Source: Alphaproteobacteria bacterium
Lineage (GTDB): Bacteria > Pseudomonadota > Alphaproteobacteria > Micavibrionales > Micavibrionaceae
Direction: 5' to 3'
Assembly (NCBI GenBank): GCA_002401965.1
Contig: NVUR01000003.1
Coordinates: 51,738 to 115,737, forward strand
Length of the DNA: 64,000 nucleotides
Shown here: positions 54,501-63,896 of the stretch, in pieces
Layout of the letters: the number at the start of each line of letters is the position of its first letter
Position numbering within the stretch: position 1 is the first letter of the stretch
Made by a program: the position numbers and the translations under genes
Notes under the pieces: model-generated
Told to the model about the DNA's origin: nothing
Databases searched by the model: none
The model's input: the letters and a program-made list of their open reading frames with translations, nothing else

Positions 54501-56075
54501 TTAGTCAAAATCAATCGTTGATGTATCTTGACCATTGAGCAGGAATGCCCCTTGTGGTGTTGCTTCAAACTCAAAGCTATAGGATATTCCCCGGTTGCTT
54601 CCTGTGCTGGCTTTACCTAAATATTTTAGCTTTTCTAACTGTTTTATGATGCCTGTTGTATCTGTATTTTCTGTGTCACGAGGAATACGAGAAAGCAGAG
54701 CGTCCAGCCCTTGGAATATTACGTTGAATTTCGCAGAAAATCCCATGATCGCCGTTAAGTTGGTTACCGCTTGGCCGTTTAAAGAAATGTCGTAAATATC
54801 GTTTTTGATATTATTGTCTTTTATAACCAGCTTTGTATTTGCTTGAGATAAAATGGCAGGCAGTTTCATGAGAAGGCTCATCCCGACCATTTGTGCAGAA
54901 TCAGGATTCCTTGTCAGTGAGGCGACGCTGTTTTTTGCGATTTCGGAAAGGGTTTCATACGGGATATTCTCTACTTTTATATCAAAATTTGTATGTGCAG
55001 GAAGGAAGTCTAGAGATATATGCTCAGGATTTTCTGATTGTATATCAATGGTATCATACCCTGTTTTAATATTAAGCTCGCCTTTTTCAGTGTTTAGGTT
55101 ATTAAAACCGAAGCCCATGAATGCAGAGCCAAGTTTCAGTGTGTCAAAGTTCTTGTTTTCATCTTCGGGGGCGGAATTAATCTCTAGATTTTTAAGGCTA
55201 TATTCAATGTTAAAACCGTTCATATCAATATCATAGAGATCAAGAATCATATCCATAACGTCTTGACCGTTAACGTCTTTGGCGTCATCTTCATTTTCTA
55301 TGTTGGTTAATGATTGGAAAATACCTGCATGCTTCATAAGTTTTGCTTTATATTCCGTCAATGTCGGGAGAGAAAATTCCGTCATTGTGGAGCCTATTTT
55401 TAATTCACCTATTTTTATTGTGCTGTTTTCTTCTTCTGGGGCGATGAATAGATCACTGATAAGGGCGTATGCGGGACCAGAAAATGTTCCAGCATCGTTT
55501 TTGTCTAGATTGATATAAAATTGGAGGTTACCTATGGATACACCAATATCTTCTTGCTCAATATTAAAGCTAACATTTGATAAATTTAGGTTCATTTTAG
55601 TGAAATAGCCGAGTGTATCATCAAGCAGGGCGATGATATTTTGTTTCCCCCAACGTATGGAGAAATCTGTATCGGCTTCACCAGACATGGTCATTGTTTC
55701 GGGTAATGTCCATGTCGTTTTCCAATGCCCTGCTTGGTCATCGGGCATTGCATTAATGGAGATGATACCCATATCAAAAGTCTGATCTTCGTCTTTTGAT
55801 TTTTCGTCACCTTCTTCTGCGGGTGTTATAATAGGGCTTTTTAACAGAATACGGGGCAGGGTAATGGTGTAGTATTCGCTTTCTTGCTTAACGGTGATTT
55901 CACCCTCATAGATCACACGTACAGAGCCAAAGGCTTCGTTGACCTCTTTTTGATATGCAAGGATATTTTCAAAGGATGTTTTGAGCTTTTGCGCGCCTTG
56001 ATCGTTGATTTCTACCGCCATAGCATTAAGGGGTAAAAGAAGCATAACAAATAGAATTGAAGCGAGCCGGATCAT
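54501..56075 (-). CDS. large exported protein, unknown
   Basis: A 524-residue protein with an N-terminal signal peptide ('SILFVMLLLPLNAMA') starting at ATG 56075, which has AGAGGAAA six bases upstream; the track's 32-residue extension is rejected. The mature part is beta-rich and acidic with repeated 'I-x-I-x-x-L-x-I/F' strands ('IKIGELKIGST', 'FNIEYSLKNLEINS', 'LKLGSAFMGFGF'), suggesting a long beta-sheet periplasmic or outer-membrane-associated protein. No Cys-rich or catalytic motif. It is convergent with hemW, 6 bp apart. Confidence 0.7.
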   Translation of the reverse strand: MIRLASILFVMLLLPLNAMAVEINDQGAQKLKTSFENILAYQKEVNEAFGSVRVIYEGEITVKQESEYYTITLPRILLKSPIITPAEEGDEKSKDEDQTFDMGIISINAMPDDQAGHWKTTWTLPETMTMSGEADTDFSIRWGKQNIIALLDDTLGYFTKMNLNLSNVSFNIEQEDIGVSIGNLQFYINLDKNDAGTFSGPAYALISDLFIAPEEENSTIKIGELKIGSTMTEFSLPTLTEYKAKLMKHAGIFQSLTNIENEDDAKDVNGQDVMDMILDLYDIDMNGFNIEYSLKNLEINSAPEDENKNFDTLKLGSAFMGFGFNNLNTEKGELNIKTGYDTIDIQSENPEHISLDFLPAHTNFDIKVENIPYETLSEIAKNSVASLTRNPDSAQMVGMSLLMKLPAILSQANTKLVIKDNNIKNDIYDISLNGQAVTNLTAIMGFSAKFNVIFQGLDALLSRIPRDTENTDTTGIIKQLEKLKYLGKASTGSNRGISYSFEFEATPQGAFLLNGQDTSTIDFD

Positions 56076-56201
56076 GGATTTTCCTCTGAAAATAAGAATA
56101 AAGTACTTTTGTTGGGTGAATTTATACAAAAACTCTTGCCGTGTCCAAGGATAAACGGCATTAATACCCAAACAGATTAACGATTGGCGTATTTACAAGT
56201 T

Positions 56202-57356
56202 ATGTTAGAAGCAAAAGCATCACAATTTATATTATCCGCAGAAGGACAAATCCTTTGGCAGGAAAAGTTGAACAATCCATTACCGGGGGTCGCGGTTGCG
56301 TGCCTTGAGAAGGGAGAGGTTGCCTTGAAGCCTGTTCTGAAGGTTTTGGAGAATGAACACACGGCGAAGCATGACCAAGTGGAGCTGAAAAACAGTTTGA
56401 GCATGTGGCTTAATATGCATTTTAATGCGGTTTTAGAGCCATTGATGCTGTTGGAAGTGCCGCAAGGCGTTGCTGTTAAGGATGATGCGGTCTCGCAGAT
56501 TGCCCAGAAGGTCTATAATGGGCTTGGTATTGTGCCGCGCGGTGATCTTGAGAGCATGATTACGGAATTAACGCCTGAAACGCGTGCAGATTTGCGGGCG
56601 AAGAAAATTCGTTTAGGGCCAATATTGGCGTTTATCCCCGCGCTTAACAAACCTGCGGCGGTGAAATTGCGAGCTTTGCTGTGGTCGTTATTTCAAGGCA
56701 AGGAATTGCCAGCGAAGACGCCTGCGGATGGTATCGTTTCCGTTAAAATTGAAGATGTGACGGCCAGTGAGGATTATTATCGCTCTATTGGTTATCCTCT
56801 TTATGGTGGTCGCGCGGTTCGTATTGATATGCTGGATCGGGTGATTAGCTGCGTTTACGATAATGCACAGGATGGAAAATTTCAGGCGCGTCATGAAATG
56901 GCGGAATGGCTGGGATGTCCGATTGATGATCTTTATAAAGTTTTGGTCTCTATGGGGCATATAAAAGTTTATGATCCTGCGGACGTGAAAGCGAAAGAGG
57001 AAGATGAGGGCGCGGCTAAGCCTGTTACAGAAGAAGAAAAATCTGAAGATAAGCCTGAAGAAAAACTCGAAGAAAAATCTGAAGAAAAAACAGATAAAGA
57101 TGAGTCGAAAGAAAAAGTAAAAGATGTAAAGCCGGAGCTTGCCACGTTTAGATTGAAAAAGGGTAAGGCTTTTCAAAAGGGGAATGCGGGCGGTGCGCCT
57201 GAACGTAAAGCCAGTAAGAAACCCAAAAGCGCGAAGCCCAAAAAAGATGTGAAGAAGAGACCTAAGAAAGATAATTCTCCACGTATCATGTCTGCCGAAG
57301 CGAAGGTTAATGATGAGGATTCGCCTTTCGCAATTTTACAACAATTGAAAAAGTGA
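56202..57356 (+). CDS. stand-alone homologue of the SUV3/MgpS-like helicase C-terminal region
   Basis: A 384-residue protein from ATG 56202 (TTG 56184 is also possible; an in-frame stop lies just upstream, so the ORF is not longer). Residues ~1-260 resemble the region after the motor domains of large alphaproteobacterial SUV3-type helicases: 'QILWQEKLNNPLPGV', 'VYNGLGIVPRGDLESMI', 'RLGPILAFIPALNKPAAVKLRALLWSLF' and 'AVRIDMLDRV'. No Walker A or DEAD/DEAH box is present. The C-terminal ~120 residues are Lys/Glu-rich and end with a basic tail, probably RNA-binding. Co-oriented with the Rap1a-like gene 12 bp on. Confidence 0.72.
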   Translation: MLEAKASQFILSAEGQILWQEKLNNPLPGVAVACLEKGEVALKPVLKVLENEHTAKHDQVELKNSLSMWLNMHFNAVLEPLMLLEVPQGVAVKDDAVSQIAQKVYNGLGIVPRGDLESMITELTPETRADLRAKKIRLGPILAFIPALNKPAAVKLRALLWSLFQGKELPAKTPADGIVSVKIEDVTASEDYYRSIGYPLYGGRAVRIDMLDRVISCVYDNAQDGKFQARHEMAEWLGCPIDDLYKVLVSMGHIKVYDPADVKAKEEDEGAAKPVTEEEKSEDKPEEKLEEKSEEKTDKDESKEKVKDVKPELATFRLKKGKAFQKGNAGGAPERKASKKPKSAKPKKDVKKRPKKDNSPRIMSAEAKVNDEDSPFAILQQLKK

Positions 57357-57368
57357 AACGGGAGTTTG

Positions 57369-57770
57369 ATGACTAAACGATTAAAGCTAAATGTCTTTAA
57401 CATTGCTGTTTTCTTTGTTATTGGCGCGGCTTGTTTGTCTTTGTCTCCTTATAAGTTACATGCAGCGAAATTTTCTGGTGATTATTTACTGAAGGTTTGC
57501 TCTGTGAACAGGGATGGTCGTGAACGCGTTGAAGGCGGTAAAATCGCCTGTCAGGCTTATATTTCAGGTGTTATAGATTATCATAATGTGTTGCGCTCTA
57601 TGGGATTAACGACGGATATGGATTTTTGTATTCCAGAGAAGGTCACGTTGAATGAGCTGCATGTTCGGGTTCTAGTTTATTTGTATGAGCATGTGAAATT
57701 GCACCGAAAATTTGTCGCCGCGCCGGCCGTGTCAATGGCATTGTATTCGCTCTATCCATGTCGTAAATAA
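57369..57770 (+). CDS. Rap1a/Tai-like exported protein
   Basis: A 133-residue exported protein from ATG 57369 (GGGAG site; TTG 57366 rejected). Signal peptide to about residue 30 ('YKLHAA'). The mature part has four Cys in 'LKVCSVN', 'IACQAYISGVIDYH', 'DFCIPEKVT' and 'LYPCRK', and 'LHVRVLVYLYEHVKLHRKFVAAPAVSMAL', matching the Rap1a/Tai immunity-protein family fold. Family members block T6SS amidases in some bacteria, but many are found without effectors; no T6SS gene is visible here. Confidence 0.7.
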   Translation: MTKRLKLNVFNIAVFFVIGAACLSLSPYKLHAAKFSGDYLLKVCSVNRDGRERVEGGKIACQAYISGVIDYHNVLRSMGLTTDMDFCIPEKVTLNELHVRVLVYLYEHVKLHRKFVAAPAVSMALYSLYPCRK

Positions 57771-57830
57771 AATAGTAAGGTTTGTCCTGTAGTGTGAGCG
57801 ATTGAATTACAATGGTGCATTAGGGGTTAT

Positions 57831-58355
57831 ATGAGTAAGAAACAGCAATATACAATACGATTAGACCGTAATGCCGAAGATCATATTCTTCCTGCGGGTT
57901 TCTTTGATATTATTGTGCATCGTTTTTTACCCGTGCTTAGCCTGTCTTACATTGCCAGTATCATTGGTATTTCTATTAATAAAGGCGCGTTCTTTTACTA
58001 TATGTTTCAAGATAGTACGGCCTATACGATGGGGTTGTTTATTGTTCTTTGGGTTTCTGTTCCCGCCATTATATGGGTTTTATTGCATGGCAGCCCAATG
58101 TTTAAACATGTTGCCGACCTCTGGTATAAAATTCTGGCAGGCTTAATGATTATCACGATAGCCCTTAGCTTTTTTTTATTTCCTGAGGCGGATATTTATG
58201 GGCTTCAGGTTTATTTTATTTTATCTGTACCGCTATTTGTTTTGATATATTTTTTCTTCGTGAAAGATATTTTGCCGAAAGTCGCCTCTTACCCACTGAA
58301 TGCGTTAGGGTTTTGTGCGTTAATTTATGGTGCATTTGTAAATATTATTTTCTAA
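57831..58355 (+). CDS. five-helix membrane protein, unknown
   Basis: A 174-residue integral membrane protein with about five hydrophobic helices ('LPVLSLSYIASIIGISI', 'GLFIVLWVSVPAIIWVLL', 'ILAGLMIITIALSFFLF', 'VYFILSVPLFVLIYFFFV', 'ALGFCALIYGAFVNIIF'). Starts at ATG 57831. No family recognised. The stop overlaps the convergent permease end by 4 bp. Confidence 0.65.
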   Translation: MSKKQQYTIRLDRNAEDHILPAGFFDIIVHRFLPVLSLSYIASIIGISINKGAFFYYMFQDSTAYTMGLFIVLWVSVPAIIWVLLHGSPMFKHVADLWYKILAGLMIITIALSFFLFPEADIYGLQVYFILSVPLFVLIYFFFVKDILPKVASYPLNALGFCALIYGAFVNIIF

Positions 58356-59413
58356 ACACCAGCCATATTCATTAACCATCCAATCAACAAGACTTGTGGA
58401 ACAGTGACGAGCGGAATCATTAAGGCGATTTTCCATGATTTTGTAAATTCACGCACGGCCATTAATTCCGTATAATCTGTTGCGACACCAGCCATTAAGA
58501 ATGTAAATCCGTTGCCTGGTGCGTGGGCATTGGTGAAAATCTCACCTGCAACGGGAGCAGAGCCTTCGGAACAAATCTCAACAATTGTGGCAATGAATAA
58601 TGTAATAAACAACCCAGCCACTGATGGTCCAAGCCATAGGGCAAATAATTCGGTTGGAACGAAACTGCGTAGGGATGCGGCGATGATCGTGCCAAAGAGC
58701 AGCCATTTTATAATCATTTTACCATCGTTCCAGCCAGACTTTAGTATATTCTTACATCCTGATTTGGTGAAAGTGACTGTTTTCAGCAGGGCTTTGCTTT
58801 CGCGTAAGAGATTAAAATCCTCGGCTATTTCAGGCTTGTTTGGATTATCAGGCAGTCGTCCGCTTTTGATGAGGCGTTGTAATATAACGCCGGTGATTAG
58901 GGCAATAATCACTGAGCCGAGAATATAGAGCATTGTCCATTTAAACCCGATGAGCGTTATAAGGATCAGCGTTAAAGAGAGGGAATTCCACGGGCTGGCC
59001 ACTAAAAAAGTGACAACTTGCGGCAGGCCGACACCGCGCTCATACAGTTTTGCTGCGACCAGTAAAATCCCGTGACAGCATAAATCGAGCAATAGGCCGC
59101 CAAAAACTGCACGCAAAAGACCAGAGAAATTATCGCTACGTCCCATCATACCGGTAAAGAAATCGCGGGGAATTTTGCTCATCAAACCAATGATAATAAT
59201 GCCGAGCGCAACGCCCCACCACATGGTCATCAATATTTGCAGGCAGGCATGGGCAAAATGATGCAGTAATATGGGCGATAAGTCTAATGAAGACAGGATT
59301 GCATTCAGACCAATAGATACAGCGATGACAATTGTGCTGATAATCAGTAACCAGTCTTTTTTGCCTTTAGGCGTTTTGGATGGGCAGCAGTTATCAATGT
59401 GTTCGTGTTCCAT
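58352..59413 (-). CDS. YraQ/ArsP-like permease
   Basis: A 353-residue permease (DUF318/YraQ group, related to ArsP and SO_0444-type heavy-metal exporters). Two four-to-five-helix bundles flank a cytoplasmic loop; each bundle holds a conserved motif: 'GGLLLDLCCHGILLVAA' and 'IVEICSEGSAPVAGEIF'. The paired Cys in the first motif and a His/Cys-rich N-terminus ('MEHEHIDNCC') hint at a soft metal or thiol-reactive substrate. Located 10 bp after the polyprenyl synthase gene on the same strand, so probably co-transcribed. Confidence 0.78.
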   Translation of the reverse strand: MEHEHIDNCCPSKTPKGKKDWLLIISTIVIAVSIGLNAILSSLDLSPILLHHFAHACLQILMTMWWGVALGIIIIGLMSKIPRDFFTGMMGRSDNFSGLLRAVFGGLLLDLCCHGILLVAAKLYERGVGLPQVVTFLVASPWNSLSLTLILITLIGFKWTMLYILGSVIIALITGVILQRLIKSGRLPDNPNKPEIAEDFNLLRESKALLKTVTFTKSGCKNILKSGWNDGKMIIKWLLFGTIIAASLRSFVPTELFALWLGPSVAGLFITLFIATIVEICSEGSAPVAGEIFTNAHAPGNGFTFLMAGVATDYTELMAVREFTKSWKIALMIPLVTVPQVLLIGWLMNMAGV

Positions 59414-59423
59414 GGATTATATC

Positions 59424-60443
59424 CTAAAAACTGCGGGTAATCGTGTATCCTGTGAGGTCACATAGCAATGCTTTGATTTCGCAATCGGGTAATGCAGAGA
59501 GAGATTGTGTCGCATCATCTGCATATTTTTGTGCCAGTGCAATGGTTTTATCTAATGCGTTATGGGATTTTATGATTTCCATGGCGTGGTCGAAATCCGT
59601 TTCTTCTTGTTTTTTATACCCCAAAGTGCGCTTCCAGAATATACGCTCTTCTTCGCTGGCATTTTCAAGGGCAAAAATAATAGGGGCAGTCATCTTGCCT
59701 TCTTTGAAATCATCGCCGATTTCCTTGCCGAGTTTTTCCTGATCGGCGGCGTAATCAAGCGCATCGTCAATGATTTGGAACGCTGTGCCTAATTTTGTTC
59801 CGTAGGTACGCATGGCCGTAACCGTGCTGTCGTTTTGGCCGGAGAGTACTGCGCCAACTTCGCATGATGCGGCGAACAGGGCGGCGGTTTTGGATTCTAT
59901 AACATTTAAATAAGTCGGCATATCTGTTGCGATATCATTTGTAGTGGCAAGTTGCAGGACTTCGCCTTCTGCAATGATTGCAGAGGCTTTTGATAAAATG
60001 CGTAGGATATCCAGAGAACCGCTTTCCACCATCATTTGAAATGATTTGGAGAATAAAAAATCACCAACCAGAACGCTGGCTTGGTTTCCAAATACAAGGT
60101 TCGCGGTTTTCTTTCCGCGTCGCTCAAAACTCTCATCCACAACGTCATCATGTAAAAGGGTAGCGGTATGAATAAATTCTACTGCGGCGGCGAGGTTATA
60201 TGATTTATCCATAGAGCCATCAAACATCGCCGTAGAGGCCAGTGTCAAAAGCGGGCGGATACGTTTTCCACCTGCAGAAATCAAATATTGCGCCAGTTTC
60301 GGGATCAGTGGAACGTCAGAGTGCATGTTTTGTATTATCAACGCATCTACATTTTGCATGTCAGCATCAAGAAGGTCAGATAACCTGTTTAGCGGGTTAT
60401 CCTCTGCGTTATTTAGATCAGGTTGAGCCAGTTGATTTTGCAT
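59424..60443 (-). CDS. ispB: polyprenyl diphosphate synthase (octaprenyl/decaprenyl type)
   Basis: A 339-residue trans-prenyltransferase making the ubiquinone side chain. 'GGKRIRPLL' (58-66), first Asp-rich motif DDVVD (99-103) in 'TATLLHDDVVDESFERRGK', second Asp-rich motif in 'FQIIDDALDYAAD'. The small residues before the first motif fit a long-chain product; chain length (C40 or C50) is not readable. Upstream of the permease gene on the same strand. Confidence 0.93.
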   Translation of the reverse strand: MQNQLAQPDLNNAEDNPLNRLSDLLDADMQNVDALIIQNMHSDVPLIPKLAQYLISAGGKRIRPLLTLASTAMFDGSMDKSYNLAAAVEFIHTATLLHDDVVDESFERRGKKTANLVFGNQASVLVGDFLFSKSFQMMVESGSLDILRILSKASAIIAEGEVLQLATTNDIATDMPTYLNVIESKTAALFAASCEVGAVLSGQNDSTVTAMRTYGTKLGTAFQIIDDALDYAADQEKLGKEIGDDFKEGKMTAPIIFALENASEEERIFWKRTLGYKKQEETDFDHAMEIIKSHNALDKTIALAQKYADDATQSLSALPDCEIKALLCDLTGYTITRSF

Positions 60444-60573
60444 ACTCGATTTAGAACAGTTTTTATGGTGGTGGGCAAGGGAAAAGACGAGGGGGCTTCG
60501 TTATTGTGTGTGGTATAGCCTCAAGATTACCTAAATACGATTTATTATTATCAAAATTTTGAACAATAAATAT

Positions 60574-61419
60574 CTATAAGATTTTTGCGTGCCATTGTAG
60601 GTGGTCATTGATAAAGCTCTGGATAAAGAAATAGCTGTGGTCATATCCTGCGTGTTGGCGGAGGGTTAGTTTTTGACCTGCTACGTTGCATGCTTGTTCA
60701 AATAACTCGGGTTTAAGTTGTTCTTTTAAAAAATCATCCTTTAGCCCTTGGTCGATTAAGATTTCTGCATTTTGATCTGCGGATTTTGCCTGTTGGACAA
60801 GCTGTATTGCGTCATGTTGTGCCCATTGGTCTCGATTTTCTCCCAAATAGGCGGCGAAGGCTTTGTGCCCCCATGGAACTTGCGTTGGCGCAACAATGGG
60901 GGAGAAAGCAGAGCAAGATTTAAACAGATCAGGATGCCTAAAATAGAGTGTTAATGCCCCATGCCCGCCCATGGAATGCCCCATAATTGACTTGCGCGCA
61001 GGGTCAAGGTCGAAAAACGCTTCACATTGTGGGATAAGTTCTTTGATAAGATAGCTTTCCATACGGAAATTTTTATCCCAGGGGGTTTGGGTCGCGTCCA
61101 GATAAAACCCTGCACCTTGTCCAAGATCATACCCGTCATCATTGGGGATATCATCACCGCGCGGCGATGTATCGGGCGCAAGAACCGCAAGACCAAGCGC
61201 CATCGCTGTCTGGTAGGCATTGGCTTTGGTTGTGAAATTATCTTCTGTGCATGTTAAGCCAGATAGGAAAATAACATACGCCCCCGTCTTCTTATCTTCG
61301 GGCGGCAGAAACATGGTAAAGCGCATTTGTGTACGTGTTTCACCGCTGTCATGGGTGTAATACCCGATAGTACCACCGTGACAGTGTTGCTCTTTTTCGC
61401 ATTCTATGTTGTTTTTCAT
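60574..61419 (-). CDS. fghA: S-formylglutathione hydrolase
   Basis: A 281-residue esterase-D-like serine hydrolase that turns S-formylglutathione into formate and glutathione. Nucleophile Ser 149 in 'IMGHSMGGHGAL'; the acid in 'LIDQGLKDDFL' and the His in 'QHAGYDHSYFF' complete the triad. It lies 5 bp after the formaldehyde dehydrogenase gene, forming the classic formaldehyde detoxification operon. Confidence 0.95.
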   Translation of the reverse strand: MKNNIECEKEQHCHGGTIGYYTHDSGETRTQMRFTMFLPPEDKKTGAYVIFLSGLTCTEDNFTTKANAYQTAMALGLAVLAPDTSPRGDDIPNDDGYDLGQGAGFYLDATQTPWDKNFRMESYLIKELIPQCEAFFDLDPARKSIMGHSMGGHGALTLYFRHPDLFKSCSAFSPIVAPTQVPWGHKAFAAYLGENRDQWAQHDAIQLVQQAKSADQNAEILIDQGLKDDFLKEQLKPELFEQACNVAGQKLTLRQHAGYDHSYFFIQSFINDHLQWHAKIL

Positions 61420-61424
61420 GTGAC

Positions 61425-62543
<1,119 letters not shown>

Positions 62544-62821
62544 CTATGGTTGATTATGTTATTTTTTAAATTTTTACTAAGAATCGTCTTCAATTGCCAG
62601 AGTTAATTGTTTTTTTGAACATTCATTCGTATGGATAAATGTATTATTTTGCGCTGAACACTTCGCGTGTGAGGATTTAGGTCAAGATACCCTTGAAAAT
62701 TATAATGGGATCATGCAGAATGTAAAGCTAGAGGTCACCTATGAGCGTTCTGTTTATAGGTATTCTAAGTCTTTGTGCGTGTATCGTGGAACGAATTTAA
62801 GTCTGTTAGGGTGATTATTTT

Positions 62822-63238
62822 ATGAAGGGTCATGTTTTAATCGTTGAGGATCAACATACACACCGCATGATGATGGGGGCTATATTAATGGATCTGGGGT
62901 TGGATGTTACCTCGGTCGATAATGGGGCGTTGGCGATTCTAAAATTAGAGGCAAATTCATCTGCCTTTGATCTTATTATAATGGATTGGGAAATGCCGGA
63001 AATGGATGGATTGGAAACGGTGCGCGAAATCAGGTTACGGCAGGTCAAATATGGCTGGAATCATATCCCCGTATTGGCATTTACCTCTAACCAAGGCGAG
63101 GGGGATATGGATAAATGTCTAGAGGCTGGAATGGATGATTATTTGCCTAAAAAGGCTTGGCTTCCGAAATGGCAACCTCTTTTACTTGAAAAATTGAGCA
63201 AGTGGATATCATCTGAAGACGAAATTGCAGCACCTTGA
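62822..63238 (+). CDS. stand-alone response-regulator receiver protein
   Basis: A 138-residue CheY-like receiver domain with no output domain. Acidic pair Glu-Asp 9-10, phospho-acceptor Asp 55 in 'LIIMDWEMPEMDG', Thr 88 in 'LAFTSN' and Lys 110 in 'DYLPKK' are all present, so it should be phosphorylatable. A phospho-transfer (Hpt) gene follows 17 bp later, indicating a partner in a phosphorelay. No histidine kinase in the window. Confidence 0.9.
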   Translation: MKGHVLIVEDQHTHRMMMGAILMDLGLDVTSVDNGALAILKLEANSSAFDLIIMDWEMPEMDGLETVREIRLRQVKYGWNHIPVLAFTSNQGEGDMDKCLEAGMDDYLPKKAWLPKWQPLLLEKLSKWISSEDEIAAP

Positions 63239-63255
63239 TTGGAGGAACGGTATTC

Positions 63256-63633
63256 ATGGGTTATGATGTTGATGTTATTGATTTGGATATGTTGAAGCAG
63301 GTGCAGACCTTGTTAAAAGAGCGTTGGCCTGAATTGGTGGATGGGTATTTAGAAAGTGCGACCACCTATATTGATAACATTAAAAATGGTTTGGTTGACG
63401 GGGATGCTCATGTCGTTTCTTCTAATGCTCACCCTTTGAAATCATCTAGCAGTGGTATTGGAATTGTGAGCGTAGGTGAAATCGCCGGGGCGATTGAGGA
63501 TGGTGCGAAGGGGGCGATTGAAAATGGTGCAGATATGTCGCATCTAGATGACCTTGTATTGCTTCTTGATGATGCTTTTCAACGAGCTGTTCCAAGGTTA
63601 CGTGCAACGGTTGGTGAGTGCGCGAGCGTATAA
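63256..63633 (+). CDS. Hpt-domain phosphotransfer protein
   Basis: A 125-residue four-helix Hpt protein from ATG 63256 (GGAGGAAC site eight bases upstream; TTG 63235 rejected). Phospho-accepting His 59 sits in 'NAHPLKSSSSGIG', matching the H-x-L-K-x-S-S pattern. Would relay phosphate between a hybrid kinase and the receiver protein encoded just upstream. The C-terminal helix 'LVLLLDDAFQRAVPRLRA' fits the last helix of the bundle. Confidence 0.88.
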   Translation: MGYDVDVIDLDMLKQVQTLLKERWPELVDGYLESATTYIDNIKNGLVDGDAHVVSSNAHPLKSSSSGIGIVSVGEIAGAIEDGAKGAIENGADMSHLDDLVLLLDDAFQRAVPRLRATVGECASV

Positions 63634-63697
63634 TAAAAAATATAAGATATTGATTTTTTCTTTAAAAGCCGATAATCCATAGTTCTGTATTTGAGAA

Positions 63698-63771
63698 GCG
63701 GGCGTAGTTCAATGGTAGAACGACAGCCTTCCAAGCTGTATATGCCGGTTCGATCCCGGTCGCCCGCTCCA
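63698..63771 (+). tRNA. tRNA-Gly (anticodon UCC)
   Basis: 74-nt cloverleaf: acceptor GCGGGCG/CGCCCGC, anticodon loop CTTCCAA between ACAGC and GCTGT giving UCC, T-arm CCGGTTCGATCCCGG, encoded CCA. Lies directly upstream of tuf, as glyT-tufB type arrangements do in many proteobacteria. Confidence 0.97.
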
Positions 63772-63820
63772 ATTTATTGTAGAGATAGTTCTTTAAAGTT
63801 CAGAATATAGCAAAAACCCA

Positions 63821-63849
63821 TTGACATTGCGCGGTGGGTTTTCTACATA
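63821..63849 (+). promoter_or_regulatory. putative tuf promoter
   Basis: TTGACA, 17 bases, TACATA; 60 bp upstream of the tuf start. The -10 is imperfect. The same stretch can also fold AAAACCCA/TGGGTTTT into a terminator-like stem after tRNA-Gly, so either reading, or both, may hold. Confidence 0.4.
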
Positions 63850-63896
63850 AAAGCATTGATTTTTATGCCATATGCGGCGCGTTTTTTAATAATTAA

